DNA of 64,000 bases from Epiperipatus broadwayi. Its lineage: Eukaryota; Onychophora; Udeonychophora; Euonychophora; Peripatidae. Numbering within the stretch: the first letter of the stretch is position 1; each line of letters opens with the position of its first letter. The notes under the pieces were generated by a model. It was given only the letters and a program-made list of their open reading frames with translations, was not told where the DNA came from and made no database searches. The DNA is taken from positions 12,573,421 to 12,637,420 of the forward strand of contig JAQFVV010012404.1 in NCBI GenBank assembly GCA_028023455.1, given 5' to 3'. The position numbers and the translations under genes are program-made. Below are positions 25,845 to 38,165 of this stretch, piece by piece.

Positions 25845-28052
25845 TGAAGCAATGGATCTGAAGCCCGATCCATGCTTCACATCTTCCTATAAACTTAATT
25901 AGTATTGTAGACCTGAATTAAGTTTATAGTTCAATATCAGCAGGGTTTTGCATTAGAGTTAAAAATAATTATGCTTATCAAATGTGTATTACATTTAAAT
26001 ATTTTGTTTTAAATAAATTTCATTCTATTAATAAAAATTGCTTAACCTATTAGTCAAACATATATATACATCTAGCGTATATATATGAGTTAATGCAAAA
26101 TTCTGCTGAAATAAAATGCTTATTCTACTATAAAAAAAATAATAATATATTGTTGTTAAAATTTTGTTAAAATATTTAGTATGATTTGATTTTGAGATAA
26201 GCCCGCCAACATTTTCTAAAAGAATGTATAGTTTTGATTAGTGAGCCATTCAAGTCTAATTAAAGATGGCCTTCTCTTTCTTTCTTTTTAATTAATAGAA
26301 TTCAAACTTTAAAGAAAGAAATCTAGAGTAAAAAAGTAAAAGTTATTTTTAGAAAATGTTATTTTGAAACAAAGGAGCATGGGGAGGCTTATCAAGATCT
26401 CAGATCATACAAACAATAGAAGGTAGCTGACAGAGAGGGTATAAATAGAAGTGAGAACAAAAGAGGAGATTCATTCAGATTTTGCTATTGGAAGAGTGAT
26501 ATAGATTTTTCTTTGAAGGTATTCAGATTTTTCCTTTGGAAGGATTCAGTATTCAGATTTTCCTTTGAAGGATTCAGATTATTCAGATTTTCCTTTTGAA
26601 GGTCTTGATTCAGATTTTGCTTTTGAAGGATTCATTCAGAGTTTCTGCTGTTATTCCAAGTTTTTGAGGTGCATTCAGATTTCTCTTAGGAGAACTCTCT
26701 CAGATTTTGTTTGTGATTTTTGTTCCAAAAAGTCATACAATTATCGTCTACAAATCATGAAGAAGTTTGAACATGCTCCAGTTAAAAGCCATAGTATAGT
26801 TTGAAGGATATTAATATGCTCGGCTAGGCAAATAAATAGCTTTGCCTATCACCGAGGTTCCTGAATACCATCCAAAATGCCATAGTATCCACTCAATCAT
26901 CATCTGAACTCTGTGCCGTGTCTGGAGGACTTTTTGTGAAACCATGCTACTGATTTCCACTTTCCTTGTCCGGTCGAACACATCTCATCAGACGGATCAA
27001 GCTACGCCCGTCGATGGAACATGACCAAGGAATAAGGACGGTAATCATATCTCTCCTCATGAACTATTCATTATGCTACCCTTTTTGTCCATACTTTTTA
27101 TAATTGCTTTCTTGAATATTTATGAAATGTTTGCTTAATGATATTTATAATGTAACTATTTTTATTAGACTAGTTAGATATATGTAGATGTGCTCATCTA
27201 CTTAGATATTTAACCCCTTTTCTTCGCTATTCTTCATTACTCCCATGTGTAAATATTTTAATTTCATTGCGGTTAAGTTTATTAGTTAATTGTTCATATA
27301 AAAATCCCTTTCCAGTTTTATTCATACTTGTAAAATTTAGTACGAGTAAGTTTCTTTTTTTTCTGTTTTGTTGTTTGCCAATTTGATCTCCTCGATAACG
27401 CTTCTTTTGTTCGCCATTAGCTTCTTACGTATGTCAGATTTAGCGATATACATCTTAAATGGTTTTAAACTCTGTTTTAGTGCAAAGCAATTAGAAACTG
27501 CTTTGCGGAAAATTTTTATTATTACACATTGTCGAGCAGATTCGAGTTGACAATGTTTAATAAAACTGGGAAGGAAAGATTTAGACCGCAAGTATATTAA
27601 TCGGATTTTCATTGTCTCATTAGTTATTCAGAAATTTCGGGGAATAGCGAAGGCCATTAAATTATTAATAATATTTCAAATGTCATTTATTAAAGATATT
27701 TATTTCACTAAAAAGCTTGCGTTTGCTAGTTATCTTTTAATGCTTTGTTTTACTTTCAAATGATCCAGGCACGCAGAACACATATTTCTAAGTATTTTTG
27801 CAATTTAACTATTTAAGCTCCGCAGGTGGTTTTGTCCATGTATCCTGCTGATGCTAAGCTCGTGGCTCGGGAAGAAAATATCTATGCGTGTCTCAGATAG
27901 TGTTGTTGGTTCGTGGGTTAGTCTCGAGAATATACGAAGAGGGCAGGGGTCATAGTATTCTTGATTTAATATCTCGCGTATGAGTGGCCCCGAGGTACCT
28001 TTGCCTAGTATTCGAACTGGGTTAAGCCAACATACATCATCTGACCGTCACA
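25845..28052 (+). repeat. 3' LTR of element 2
   Basis: 2208 bp. From the terminus to the TATA box it matches the 5' LTR apart from one extra A. From 26857 to 28052 it has exactly the same length (1196 bp) as its counterpart, with about four or five substitutions. The interval 26464-26818 is strongly different (see findings). Confidence 0.95.
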
Positions 28053-29379
28053 ATATACTTGCAGAAGTGATAGCACATATTATGTTTAAAATAGGGTAAT
28101 AAATCATATAATAACTAAACAGTTGATTATCAATGTAATTCTATTTTCTGTTATTTGTTTGTAACATTATTTTTAAAATTTCCAAAAACAGTCTGTTTTT
28201 AAGATAAAACTTATTAAAAGGTTTTCTTTTGAAAAAAATTGAGAAATAAACAAAGGAAGCCAAGACTGAAAATCAATGGCATGCTTGACCAAGTAAACCC
28301 AACAGGTTATAAGATTAAAGAATGCAAATATTTTCTGCTGTGATGGGAGATATTGTGTGAGATATAAACAATAGAATATTCTAGAAGAAAAAAAAGAATA
28401 TATATATAAAAAGAGAGAAATAATTGTTTTATTTCTGAGTTTGAAAGCATCCCAGAGAGCAGGAGAGAGGATATGTTCATGAAACATATGGAAGAGTGAA
28501 GCTTGAAAGGCCCAGATAAAACTGTCATTAAGAAAAAATAAATATTTTTTTATGAGTTCAAAAAAAAATATTGCCAATAATTACAGTTGAATTATATTCC
28601 TAGAAGAATATACACATGCCAATCCCAGGTAAAGTCATAAATGTGCTTGGCATTGTCCCAATGCCCATGCTAGGAAATATGCTGCTTGATCCTGTTGTCT
28701 ATAAAATTGAAGTCCACATCCAATCTGTTTATCTCACAAATTAGTATAAACTACTTCTTCATCTACTGTTTTATCAAAAGTTGAAAATAAAGACATTTTG
28801 GACAATTCATATGGCCATATCTTTGTATAGTAAGTTTCCATTTTATATATATCTGAATAAGTTCCCAGAGACAGGTAATATTTATGTTTTCTTTGTATCT
28901 AAAATATTATAAATTATAACCCATTTATATATAATCTGTATCTTTCTTTGCATGTTTAATTTATGTAATTGATATAAAAAAAATTAAATTACTATTACAT
29001 TTTTTATTAAATAATAACTTTCAGCCATTAAACTCTATGTATGCATTTTCAATGGAATAAATAAGTACTATCATTTCTTTTATTTATCCCATGAAGTGTT
29101 TTATTAATTAAAAATATATACATGTACTTTTGAATGGTTCAGTTTTGACAGATACTCCATTATTAACATATCTCCATTGATATAGATACTAACCACCCTG
29201 TGAATGAGCTAGCTAGGGTGAGACTTATTGTTATTATGCTAATGTAAATTTCCATATTAACACTTCAGGATAATTCTTACATATATAGTAGGATTGGTGC
29301 TTGGAATCAGTCACCATCGATGTCCATAAATATGCCACTAGGGGAATATTAGTTGGGAATATTGAATGATTATTGCTGA

Positions 29380-29390
<11 letters not shown>
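28053..29390. other. AT-rich DNA, no gene identified
   Basis: The first bases, ATAT, are the right target duplication of element 2. A less AT-rich patch at 28600-28760 may be an old repeat fragment, but no family is recognised. Confidence 0.4.

Positions 29391-29471
<81 letters not shown>
29391..29471. repeat. (TA)n microsatellite
   Basis: About 80 bp of TA with one short A interruption. Other TA arrays in the window lie at 34615-34666, 34679-34714, 35227-35285, 37209-37272, 42391-42434, 54271-54303 and 62069-62109. Confidence 0.98.
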
Positions 29472-29473
<2 letters not shown>

Positions 29474-30479
29474 GATATAAGTTTTAGAAACAACTCATCT
29501 TCAGGTCAATGGTGACTATACAGCCATCTTGGTAAATTATTGGAAATAGGATTCATTAAGCTAGTATAAAACTAAACAAATATAAATAAAAAAGAGTGTA
29601 ATCTCATACTTTCATACAATCATTTTGGGATTTAAAATATTTAGTAAATTGAAGACCCATTATTATTATAAAAAAAATATGCCTAGGAAAATTAAATATT
29701 ATTTTTCCCATTAATTAACCTAAACTAAACCTGAGGAACATGCTACCAACTATCTAATTCTTTTTAATGCAGCTATGTAGCCAACTGGTTACAATATGTA
29801 ATGCTTTTGATCAGATCAAACAACATTTTAAAATTGTAACTAGAGTCTTTAATGCTAGAATTAGTAAATAAAAGTGCTATGAGTAAATATAATTATTGTG
29901 ACAGAAATAAGAGGGAACACAAACTCATTGAAATTTTCATAAAAAATGTACATTGTGAAACATCTAAATAAAGGTACAGCAGAATTGGATTATATTTTAA
30001 ATAATTATATATGTATTTGAAGATTGTTCTTAATAGATTTGACATATGATGTGATCATTGATATGTGAAATATATATGTTAATGCAAAACTAGAAATAAA
30101 AACGCTTTAAAAAAGACTGTATTAATAGCTGTTATTCCTAACTTTCAGAAATATCCCAAGAAATGTAAAATAAAACTTACTAATTAATACGGCAAAGATA
30201 ACTGATTCAAAAATCAGCAACTCACCAAAAAAATTTCAACTGGGACAAGATAATGTATAAAGAAGAAAGGAAATATAAATAAGTGATTAATAAAAAGAAT
30301 TGAATATCTGGAGTTCTGTAAAATAATTTAAAAAAGAATTAATAAAATATAATTATAAATTGTAAAACAAAGCAATAAAAAAAAAGATGCAACTATTATT
30401 ACAAAGAGAGATGACATCATAAAATTTGAAAAAAACTTTTATAAAGAATTGAGTAGTAATAAAAAAAAAAGATACAATT
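29472..30479. other. AT-rich DNA with a possible retroposon tail
   Basis: The complement of 29475-29520 reads ACCTGAAGATGAGTTGTTTC, similar in layout to ends of Penelope-like elements (weak). At about 29615-29665 the GATTTAAAATATTTAG...ACCCATTATTATTA unit repeats that near 18285-18335. No gene. Confidence 0.35.
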
Positions 30480-31970
30480 ATTTGCTGTAATTACTATATC
30501 TTCTGATTTGCCAATGCCTTTAAATGAAGAGGTAAGACATACAATCAAATCTATGAAAAAAAGATCTCCAAGAAATGATGAAATTACTAACAAGAACTTA
30601 AAAGGAAGTAGGTCAAGAAAAAAATGTTGGCATAACAGTATATCAAATGTTTAAATGAGAAAGATATAGCAGATAATTGAAAGAATACAGTAGCAATATT
30701 GATATTTACGATAAATGATAAAGAGGATATAAAAAATTATAGTTCTACCAATTTCTATCATTTCTTTATAAAACTTTTTGCCAAGATAATTACAATTTGT
30801 CTCCAGGAAACTTTAAATTCACACCACCAACAACAAAAACAACAATAATAAAAAATCTGGATTTAAATTAATTTTAGTACAATAGATCACATTTAAGTAT
30901 TGAGAGTAATTATAGAAATAATGAATATGAATTGTTATTATGCTTTAGATTTGTAGATTATAAAAAGGCATTTGTTTCTATAAGCATTTCTAAAGTGATT
31001 AAATGTACTGGATCATCAAGATGTAGATCCAGGATATTACTATATTCAGAAGAATATTTATCAAAATGCCCAACAGTGACTAGATTACATGGTGATACTA
31101 AGATGATTAACATTGATAAGAATATATGATAGGGTGATTCCACATTTCCAAAATTTTTACAGCAGTTTTACAATGAGTATTTTGTGGATTAAAATAGAAA
31201 GCTAAAATTATTTGAGTCATCTAAATTTTGAAGATGACATGATGTTTTTGCAAATAATGTTTCAGAGCTTCAAGATATGTTCAAGAGTTATCAGTGGAAA
31301 ATAAAAAAGTAGGATTAAAGATAAATGCTGAAAAAGACTAAATGTATATTTAATAAATTTTTTTTGAAGAAAATAAAGATTAATAATCGTGAATTAAAAA
31401 TTAACAACTAATCTTGGACAGATTATTAATGTAAATGGAAACATAATGGATTAAATTAATCACAAAATTAAATTTGGATGAAGTGCTTTTGGTAGAAATG
31501 ATTTAATATTAAAGAAAATTATGTTTATCTATTTAAAAAGTAAAGTTATTTTTAATAGACATGTTTTATCAGTTTTTACTTATGAATCCGAGATTTGGAC
31601 ATTCAACAGAAGAGCAATACAGAGACTTCAGACTACTCATCAAAGTATGGAGAGATGTATGTTAGGAGTAAGAAGAAGAAATTAAAATGAAATACATTAG
31701 AGAGCGAAAAATAGGTATTACTGATATCATTGAAAGAATTAAAAAACTAAAATGAAGCTGTTCTGGATATATTTCTAGAAGAGATTACAATAGATGGATA
31801 ATTAAACTCCTAACATGGACCCCAAGAGTTGTAAAAAGCATAGAAAAAACACAAGATGAATAAATGAAATAAAAAATCTAATTAGTGTCATGTGGAGAAG
31901 CTATGACTCAGAGAAAGTTTTATATTGCAGTGGATCAATAATGTTTGAAAATGATGATGATGACCTCACT
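30480..31970 (+). pseudogene. RTE-type LINE remnant (reverse transcriptase)
   Basis: Fragments across several frames occur in the order of an RTE reverse transcriptase: NEEVRHTIKSMKKRSP near 30510; LFAKIITICLQETLNSHHQQ near 30770; RFVDYKKAF (motif A, catalytic Asp) near 30945; TRLHGDTKMINIDK near 31080; then NFEDDMMF in the place of the FADD box near 31225. Downstream are YESEIWTFNRRAIQRLQTTH and DYNRWI, matching the C-terminal region of RTE proteins. It ends with a short GATGATGATGA tail (about 31950-31963), typical of RTE 3' ends. Stops and frameshifts are frequent, so it is ancient. The endonuclease domain is missing or beyond recognition. Confidence 0.75.
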
Positions 31971-34353
31971 CATATTTATTAGGTTTTGGTTCTGCAATGT
32001 GTAGATGTATTTAATTTGATTGATAAAGTTTATTTTTAATATTATTTATACTGATATCTGTAATTTTGTCTAAGTGTTAAGCAATGAATCTTAATGTTAT
32101 TGTTGTCATGAAATCTTAATTTTCTCAAAAGTTATGCTTCTTCATATTCTGAAAATTATAAGCAGTTCAATATGGATTAAGTTGATACATTTTTATTTTA
32201 TCTCAAAGATACAATTTCAATGAAATTTAATTCAAGTGTTATATGGAAAACAACATATTAATAGCTTTTTCTTCTGAGTTTTTAAGTGTAATTCAAATTA
32301 TACTATAAATATTATGATTAAATATAATCTCTGATTCACCTTCAACCTAAAAATGGATCAAAGTTTCACTGAGGGAAATATTCATTCTTTAAAACTTGAG
32401 CTTCTGATGCAGTATTATGAACATATATCTTCTAATGCAATCTGGCTGTGTTTCATTATCTCTAAGCAGATTCATCAAGAATAATGAAAAAAATGTTCCC
32501 AGAAATAAAACACAATAAAATTAAAAAAACAAAAAGATATCAAAATATGATCAGAAATTGAGCGTCTGATAAAATATCAATGTATGATCAGAATTGATAA
32601 TCTAATAAAATATTAAAAGATGATCAGAAATTGAATATCTATAAACTATTAATATCTAATCAGGAATTGTCTGATAACTTTATTTTGGGTTACACAAATT
32701 CTCCTAGCTATGTATGACAAACATGAATGATAATGCATACAGAAACACCTCCAAATACTTTTATTTTTTTCGTAACATTTTCTAGACTACATAATAAGTC
32801 AAATCTCAATAACATTAATGACTCTGTCAAAAATATATTTGAGCATTAATTCTTGATTTTCACTTATAAATATCTTTCTTTTTCCAAATATTTTATCATT
32901 ATGGTCCTTACTAAACATAAGATGTTGAATGACTTTTATTCTCAAAATTTTTTTCTCAACATAGAATTTGCAATAAGTATTTTAGAAATAGTTAATGCAT
33001 AAGTTTATGGATGAAAATGTCATAAAATTAATTTCAATCTATTATCCTATTATCTTCATTGAAGTGATTATATATATATATATTGTTGCCATTAAGTTGG
33101 AATTCTAAGGCATTAAAAAAATGTATAAAGAAATTTAACTTTACTATAAAATTAAATTTTATTATGCAATTTAATATTATGTTATAATAAGGGGGGTTTC
33201 AAGTTAGCAAAGAAATGTAACTGATTAATTAAAATCAATTGATGACAAAAGAGATTACAAATTAAATTCTAATTTTATAATTACTTAGGAAAAAAAGTGT
33301 CAAAACATGCAATTACATGTAAGGATCAGATAAAATCAAAGACATTCAGAATTTAATTAAGAAATGCAATAGTAAAAAAAAATTTTAAATGAAATTAGTT
33401 CGCGATTGCAATCAGCACGATTTTTTTTTAGATAGTAAAGAAAATAATTTTCTCTTTGAAATTAATTAATCACTTTGGAAAGCTCTGGATAGCTTTGTTT
33501 TTGATATATATTTAGGGACAAAAGAAGAAAGAGATTAGTTTTTGTAAACTTGTTGTAAAGTTTTGTTTTTAAGCTGTTAAATTATGTAATGCTATGATTA
33601 GTGAGTAGCTCACAACAATTTCTCTGACCATCTCTGGTGAAGCTGAGTATGAAGTTCCCTCATACTATAGATTGCTAGGCTGATAAAGTCCCTGCCTACA
33701 ATTGATGATCCAAATTGCTGACCTACTATGCTGTCACGATCAAAAGGAAAACCCCTAATATAAAATGCCACCAGTAAACAATTAAAGCCTCTTTAATATG
33801 CTACTTTCTTTGCTTCCACAAATTATATATTAATCATTCTATATGTTTCTTACTGTATTATTTAAATATTTTATTGCATTATTTAAATATTTTCTTATTG
33901 TGTTATAAGACACAATTAATTGTACATAGTAAGATCAACTATTGCAATATATACTCAATGTTGTTTTTTTTCTCATGTGTCATAGCATCAGCCGGGAAGC
34001 AAATCCGCTAACCCGGGACAACTGCTTGTAAAGCAGCTGTCACTGACCTCTCAAACCCCAATGCTTAAATTTGCAAGACTTATTACTTAAGAATCAAACA
34101 GAGGTAAATTTATTAAAATATTTTAATGGTTAAAATATTTGATGTTATCTAAACAAAAATCATTACTAAATAAAACAAGATATTTAAATCCCTTCTCATT
34201 GATTCTATTTTTTTTTTAATTTTTGTGATTTTAAACTTGTATATTTAAAGTTCGTTCTTTCAAAATGTCATTTAGCCATCAATGCAATTATAATGGTATA
34301 CATAAATAACTTTCAAATTTAAAATAAAATTAAGTGTTAAGAACAATATTTAT
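31971..34353. other. AT-rich DNA, no gene identified
   Basis: No coding feature. A patch at 33600-33800 and another at 33985-34070 are less AT-rich; the latter contains CTGCTT/AAGCAG arms around a 4-nt loop (about 34019-34041). Both could be old LTR or SINE pieces. Confidence 0.35.
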
Positions 34354-34612
34354 TTCTGTTTTGGGAAGAGCCAAGTATATATGTATTGAAGCAGTCAATC
34401 TTAGCTTAAGATTGTGCTTCATGTTTCTACCTACTAACCTGTGTTTAAATCCCATCCCGCTCCTTTTGTCATGTATATATATTTCATGTATATATTTGAG
34501 ATGCGCACCTAAATTCTAAAATTTAATGTTTCAATAACATGTTTTAAAATTATTATTAATTCTTTTTATTAATTATTAGTTCTTTTTTTATTAAAGTATT
34601 ATAGATGCAGCT

Positions 34613-34648
<36 letters not shown>

Positions 34649-34674
34649 TATATATATATATATATATTTTAATA

Positions 34675-34716
<42 letters not shown>

Positions 34717-34923
34717 TATTAATCAATGTCTGTATTCCAATTATAATAAAATATATATAACTATTCAAAACAATACAATAATTAATACAGTAACAATATT
34801 TTAAACAAATATATACCAATTTAATAGAAGTACTTTCAACTATCTATGTAGTCGTTGTCAACTAGACTCAAATTGTATTAGAAAAAACCGTTACAAATGT
34901 AAACAAAAGCAACACGTCATACA

Positions 34924-35223
34924 TCAATTTTCCCACAATTCATTAATTTTTATATTGGCTGTCTGTCTATTTATCAACTGTTGCTTTTCACTTTTTATTA
35001 ACATAGCCTCTTTAATTTTGCGTTTATTATTATTTCTTTCAATACACAGAATTTTAATTTTATTAAAATCAAAATCAAAACCATAATTACATGTTACATT
35101 ATGATCAAAAAATACTGATGGTGATACATCATCATTTCTAACATTCTCTTGTCTTGATTTTTGCACTCGTTTATATAATAACAAATGCTCCCTTGATCTT
35201 TTCTCTAATGTAATCGAGATTCC

Positions 35224-35230
<7 letters not shown>
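34924..35230 (-). pseudogene. Penelope-like GIY-YIG endonuclease fragment
   Basis: On the minus strand the frame running down from about 35220 reads ISITLEKRSREHLLLYKRVQ, then VFFDHNVTCNYGFDFDFNKI, KILCIERNNNKRKIKEAMLI, and ends INRQTANIKINELW with a stop near 34924. This matches the latter half of the GIY-YIG nuclease of Penelope-like retroelements: R-x-EH, H-N...F-DF...K-IL, the catalytic-type E in R(K)IKEA, and the closing N-R...LW. The GIY and YIG motifs themselves would lie where a (TA)n array now starts. TA arrays flank both sides. No reverse transcriptase is attached. Confidence 0.7.
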
Positions 35231-35288
<58 letters not shown>

Positions 35289-35552
35289 AGCAAAACTTAC
35301 TAACAAAATATTGATGTTTTTAAATATTTATTATATGTCATTTTTAGCTTTTTCTTTTTAAATTGCTTGTTTTTCTATTAAACTGTATATTTATTATAAA
35401 ATCCAATATGGAAGATGTGACTGTTGTTAATTGTCCAAAAATAATTAAGGGTTGGAAGCACTATTGTTTTAATCTGGGCTAGGTATTTTTAATTAAAGTT
35501 TTACTTAAAAGGGGATTAAGATTAAAGATTTTCTTTTGTATAAAATGTGTTG

Positions 35553-35585
35553 TCAAATCTATTTCTAATCTGGAAATAGATTTGA
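35553..35585 (+). repeat. Hairpin conserved in duplicated segment A
   Basis: TCAAATCTATTTC (35553-35565) pairs perfectly over 13 bp with GAAATAGATTTGA (35573-35585) around a 7-nt loop. The counterpart in copy B (39932-39963) keeps the stem. Confidence 0.75.
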
Positions 35586-35840
35586 ATTTATTTTGGACAT
35601 TATCAAACAATTGCATCTTTCAAAAACAACTGATAAAAGAAAAAGTATAAAATGACTGAATTTTGCGAACAGAGGGAATTAGCTACTCTAGTGAAAACAT
35701 ATTACACATCGCTTGAAACTTAAATAATGTAGCAGTAAATCCATCACTTCTTGGCCCATTTGGGTCATCATCTTTCGCAGCCATATCATCCTGCTTCCCA
35801 AGAGTGCAAAGCCCAACCTAAGAACTTCAGTGTGCTAATA

Positions 35841-37203
35841 GAAGCTTGCTGCCACAGGAAAACTTGCAATATTTTAAATTGAACTCTTAAAACTGCAAGG
35901 TAATTTTTCAAGCCATCACCTCAAACTAAATCTACTCTAAATATATTCTTTAACTTTGTTTTTTATATATATATAAATCTGTGAATGTAATTTTGCTCTC
36001 AAATGATTTCTTTATATCTAATCCTATCTCATATGCTTTTAACCTTTCTTTAATTTTGGTGCGGTCAGATATTTATTACTTGATTATATATATATATATA
36101 TATGCTTTTTTATTAATTTGCTAATCTCAAACAAACTGGTGAGCTTAATTTATAAAAATCTTTTTTTGTCATTTTTTAAGTAAACCTTCATGAAGCAAGT
36201 TATAAACGTCCATTTAAAACAATGCATTATTAATTAATATACTTGCCAGATTGTTTTTCGAGCCAACATTCTATTTATGTTTTAATATAATATATATATA
36301 TTTGTTTAACTCTGGATTTTCTACCGGTGTAAATCCAGAACTTAAGCTAATTAACGAATTCTGAAAGAGTGACCCATTAATTATTTTCTATAACTTCCAG
36401 TCTTCTTATATTTTCCATACTCTTAAAATTTCAAATCTTGTATTTAAATATTTCAGTTATTGTAAAATCAATGAAGGTGAGATTGATTTATTTTAACTAG
36501 CAGAAAAAGGGATGGGGGAAAATCTTAATGTTTCTTTTACTAAATCAAATCTTAACGTATATTTTATTAATTTGAAATCTAAATCTTAATGATTCTTTTG
36601 CTAAATAAAATCTTCAAGTATATTTTAGTAAATGAAATCTAAATTTCTCTTTATATATTATAATTGCATGGCGTATTATAGTATTCAAATAAGGGTCATT
36701 TATTTTTAAAGCAGTAAAACTTTTCAAGGTTGTTAGTGACATTTATCATTCGTACTGCGTTCCTGACATATAGCCGATCTTCGTGATTATATATATGTGC
36801 TTCTTAATCTGAGGGTTATGACAAGTTTGGACCCATAGATTTCTTTTCATTCCATAGATAGTTGAGCTTTCTGGAACCACATTTATTCCATATCAAATGC
36901 CTCTGGTGGTGATCCCGTAAGTTTGGCACACGCTATGCATATATACTTCATAGATAAAAGGCCTCTTGCGTCGGTTATACCAACAAAAGTCTGGGCCATG
37001 CCATGCCTATCCACTTTTCTCTAAGCACTACCCAAGAAGGGGGTGTGAGATTTCATTTTTCATCCAGAAGCATGACCTTTTCCTATTAGATATTTTTAGG
37101 CTATTATGTCAGCACCGCAAACTTCTTCGTATTATTATTACTATTATTCCTTTTACTTCATGACCCAGTTTTAATGCTCTAATATTAAAATTAAGCTTTG
37201 CTT

Positions 37204-37208
<5 letters not shown>
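35841..37208. other. AT-rich DNA, no gene identified
   Basis: No convincing coding sequence. A less AT-rich patch at 36840-37090 has no recognised motif. Confidence 0.4.

Positions 37209-37272
<64 letters not shown>
37209..37272. repeat. (TA)n microsatellite
   Basis: Uninterrupted TA repeat of about 64 bp. Confidence 0.98.
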
Positions 37273-37274
<2 letters not shown>

Positions 37275-37929
37275 GCCAATTACTTCTATTTTATTAATTT
37301 AGTTTATTTCAATCATATACAATCTCACCGTCGTAATTTATATATCTATATTTAAGAGTATCTATGTGCCTTGGGAAAAATAAAACATTTGTCTTACTAT
37401 TGTTTAAATAATTTTTCAATAAATATTTTTGTCATAGTTCAAATATAATCTTTTAACTGTCTTTTGTTTATTTTCATGACCTCAATGGCGTGAAAATAAT
37501 TTATATCATATGTATAATGAACTTCAGAATGCTCCTAGAAATATATATGTTAGTCACCATGTTTCAGAACCATAAATCAAAGCGTTAATGGCAGTATTAT
37601 GTAATTCTTTCTAATATTCGATTGGCATTTTAATATTGGACCCACCAAAGATGTGTGTTTCTTTGCAATATATTATTTAGATAATAAAGAGCATATGAAA
37701 AATAATAGCATGAATGACACTATGTAATTATCTACCGCTCGCTCATTCACACACATACTAATGTACTTAATTTATAAATGTATAATAATTTGTCAGTATA
37801 TTAAATTATATTTTATTGTCTAACTTATTTGAGTAGTTCAAATTCCTTTTCCTCCACTTCCACATATTATAGCCTTGCTTATATATATTTTAATATAGTC
37901 ATAGTTAATAGATGTCTCATTGTTTTGCT
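37273..37929. other. AT-rich DNA, no feature identified
   Basis: No open frame or repeat recognised. Confidence 0.4.
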
Positions 37930-38165
37930 CAGCTTTGCTAGTCGGCCGGATTAAGATTAATTTTCATGGGCCATCACTATTATGTTATCCATTAGGTATT
38001 TGATTTGGGGCTTAGAGAGTGGGTTCGAATCCAGGCTGGTTCCTGACCTAAATCTTGGGCTTGACTGGATTTGAAGTACATTTTGTGAGTTCCAGCTCAT
38101 GTTAGATGGATAAACTTGTTTTGACCGGCACATAGTATGCTGTGTACAGGTGATTTATAAATAAC
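37930..38165 (+). mobile_element. SINE-like element, copy 1
   Basis: It contains GGGTTCGAATCC (about 38012-38023), a good RNA polymerase III B box as found in tRNA-derived SINEs. It is followed by CTTGGGCTTGACTGGATTTG and TGTTAGATGGATAAACTTG. The second half is shared with the copies near 42.2 and 48.0 kb. No clear A box, so the tRNA of origin cannot be named. Confidence 0.55.

Larger units (their letters stand above)
18398..28052 (+). mobile_element. LTR retrotransposon 2 (Ty3/Gypsy, pol intact)
   Basis: A complete insertion of 9655 bp: 5' LTR 18398-20633, Lys-type PBS, leader of about 1.3 kb, a gag-pol frame, and 3' LTR 25845-28052. It is flanked by ATAT at 18394-18397 and 28053-28056. Outside one block the LTRs differ at only about five positions in roughly 1800, so the insertion is recent. 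Pol order is protease, reverse transcriptase, RNase H, integrase, which defines Ty3/Gypsy. There is no envelope frame between pol and the 3' LTR. The ATAT duplication and integrase type fit the 17.6/297-like lineage known from insects. Confidence 0.97.
34354..35840 (+). repeat. Duplicated segment, copy A
   Basis: It aligns in pieces with 39448-40290: TATTGAAGCAGTCAATCTTA near the start, AATATGGAAGATGTGACTGT near 35402, and GATTTGAATTTATTTTGGAC near 35580. Divergence is high. The copy is interrupted by TA arrays and a Penelope-like fragment. TATA-like GTATAAAATGAC at about 35647 has a counterpart in copy B. The pair may be the LTRs of an old element, but no PBS or pol was found between them. 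Confidence 0.65.

Noticed and set aside
28173-28577. 134-codon phenylalanine/leucine-rich minus-strand frame
   Set aside because: Composition follows AT-rich DNA; no signal peptide-domain organisation or family motif is convincing.
33985-34070. Possible tRNA or structured RNA
   Set aside because: A short hairpin is present but no cloverleaf arms or A/B boxes fit.
29391-37272. Regular repeats as a CRISPR-like array
   Set aside because: These are TA microsatellites in eukaryotic DNA; no repeat-spacer organisation.
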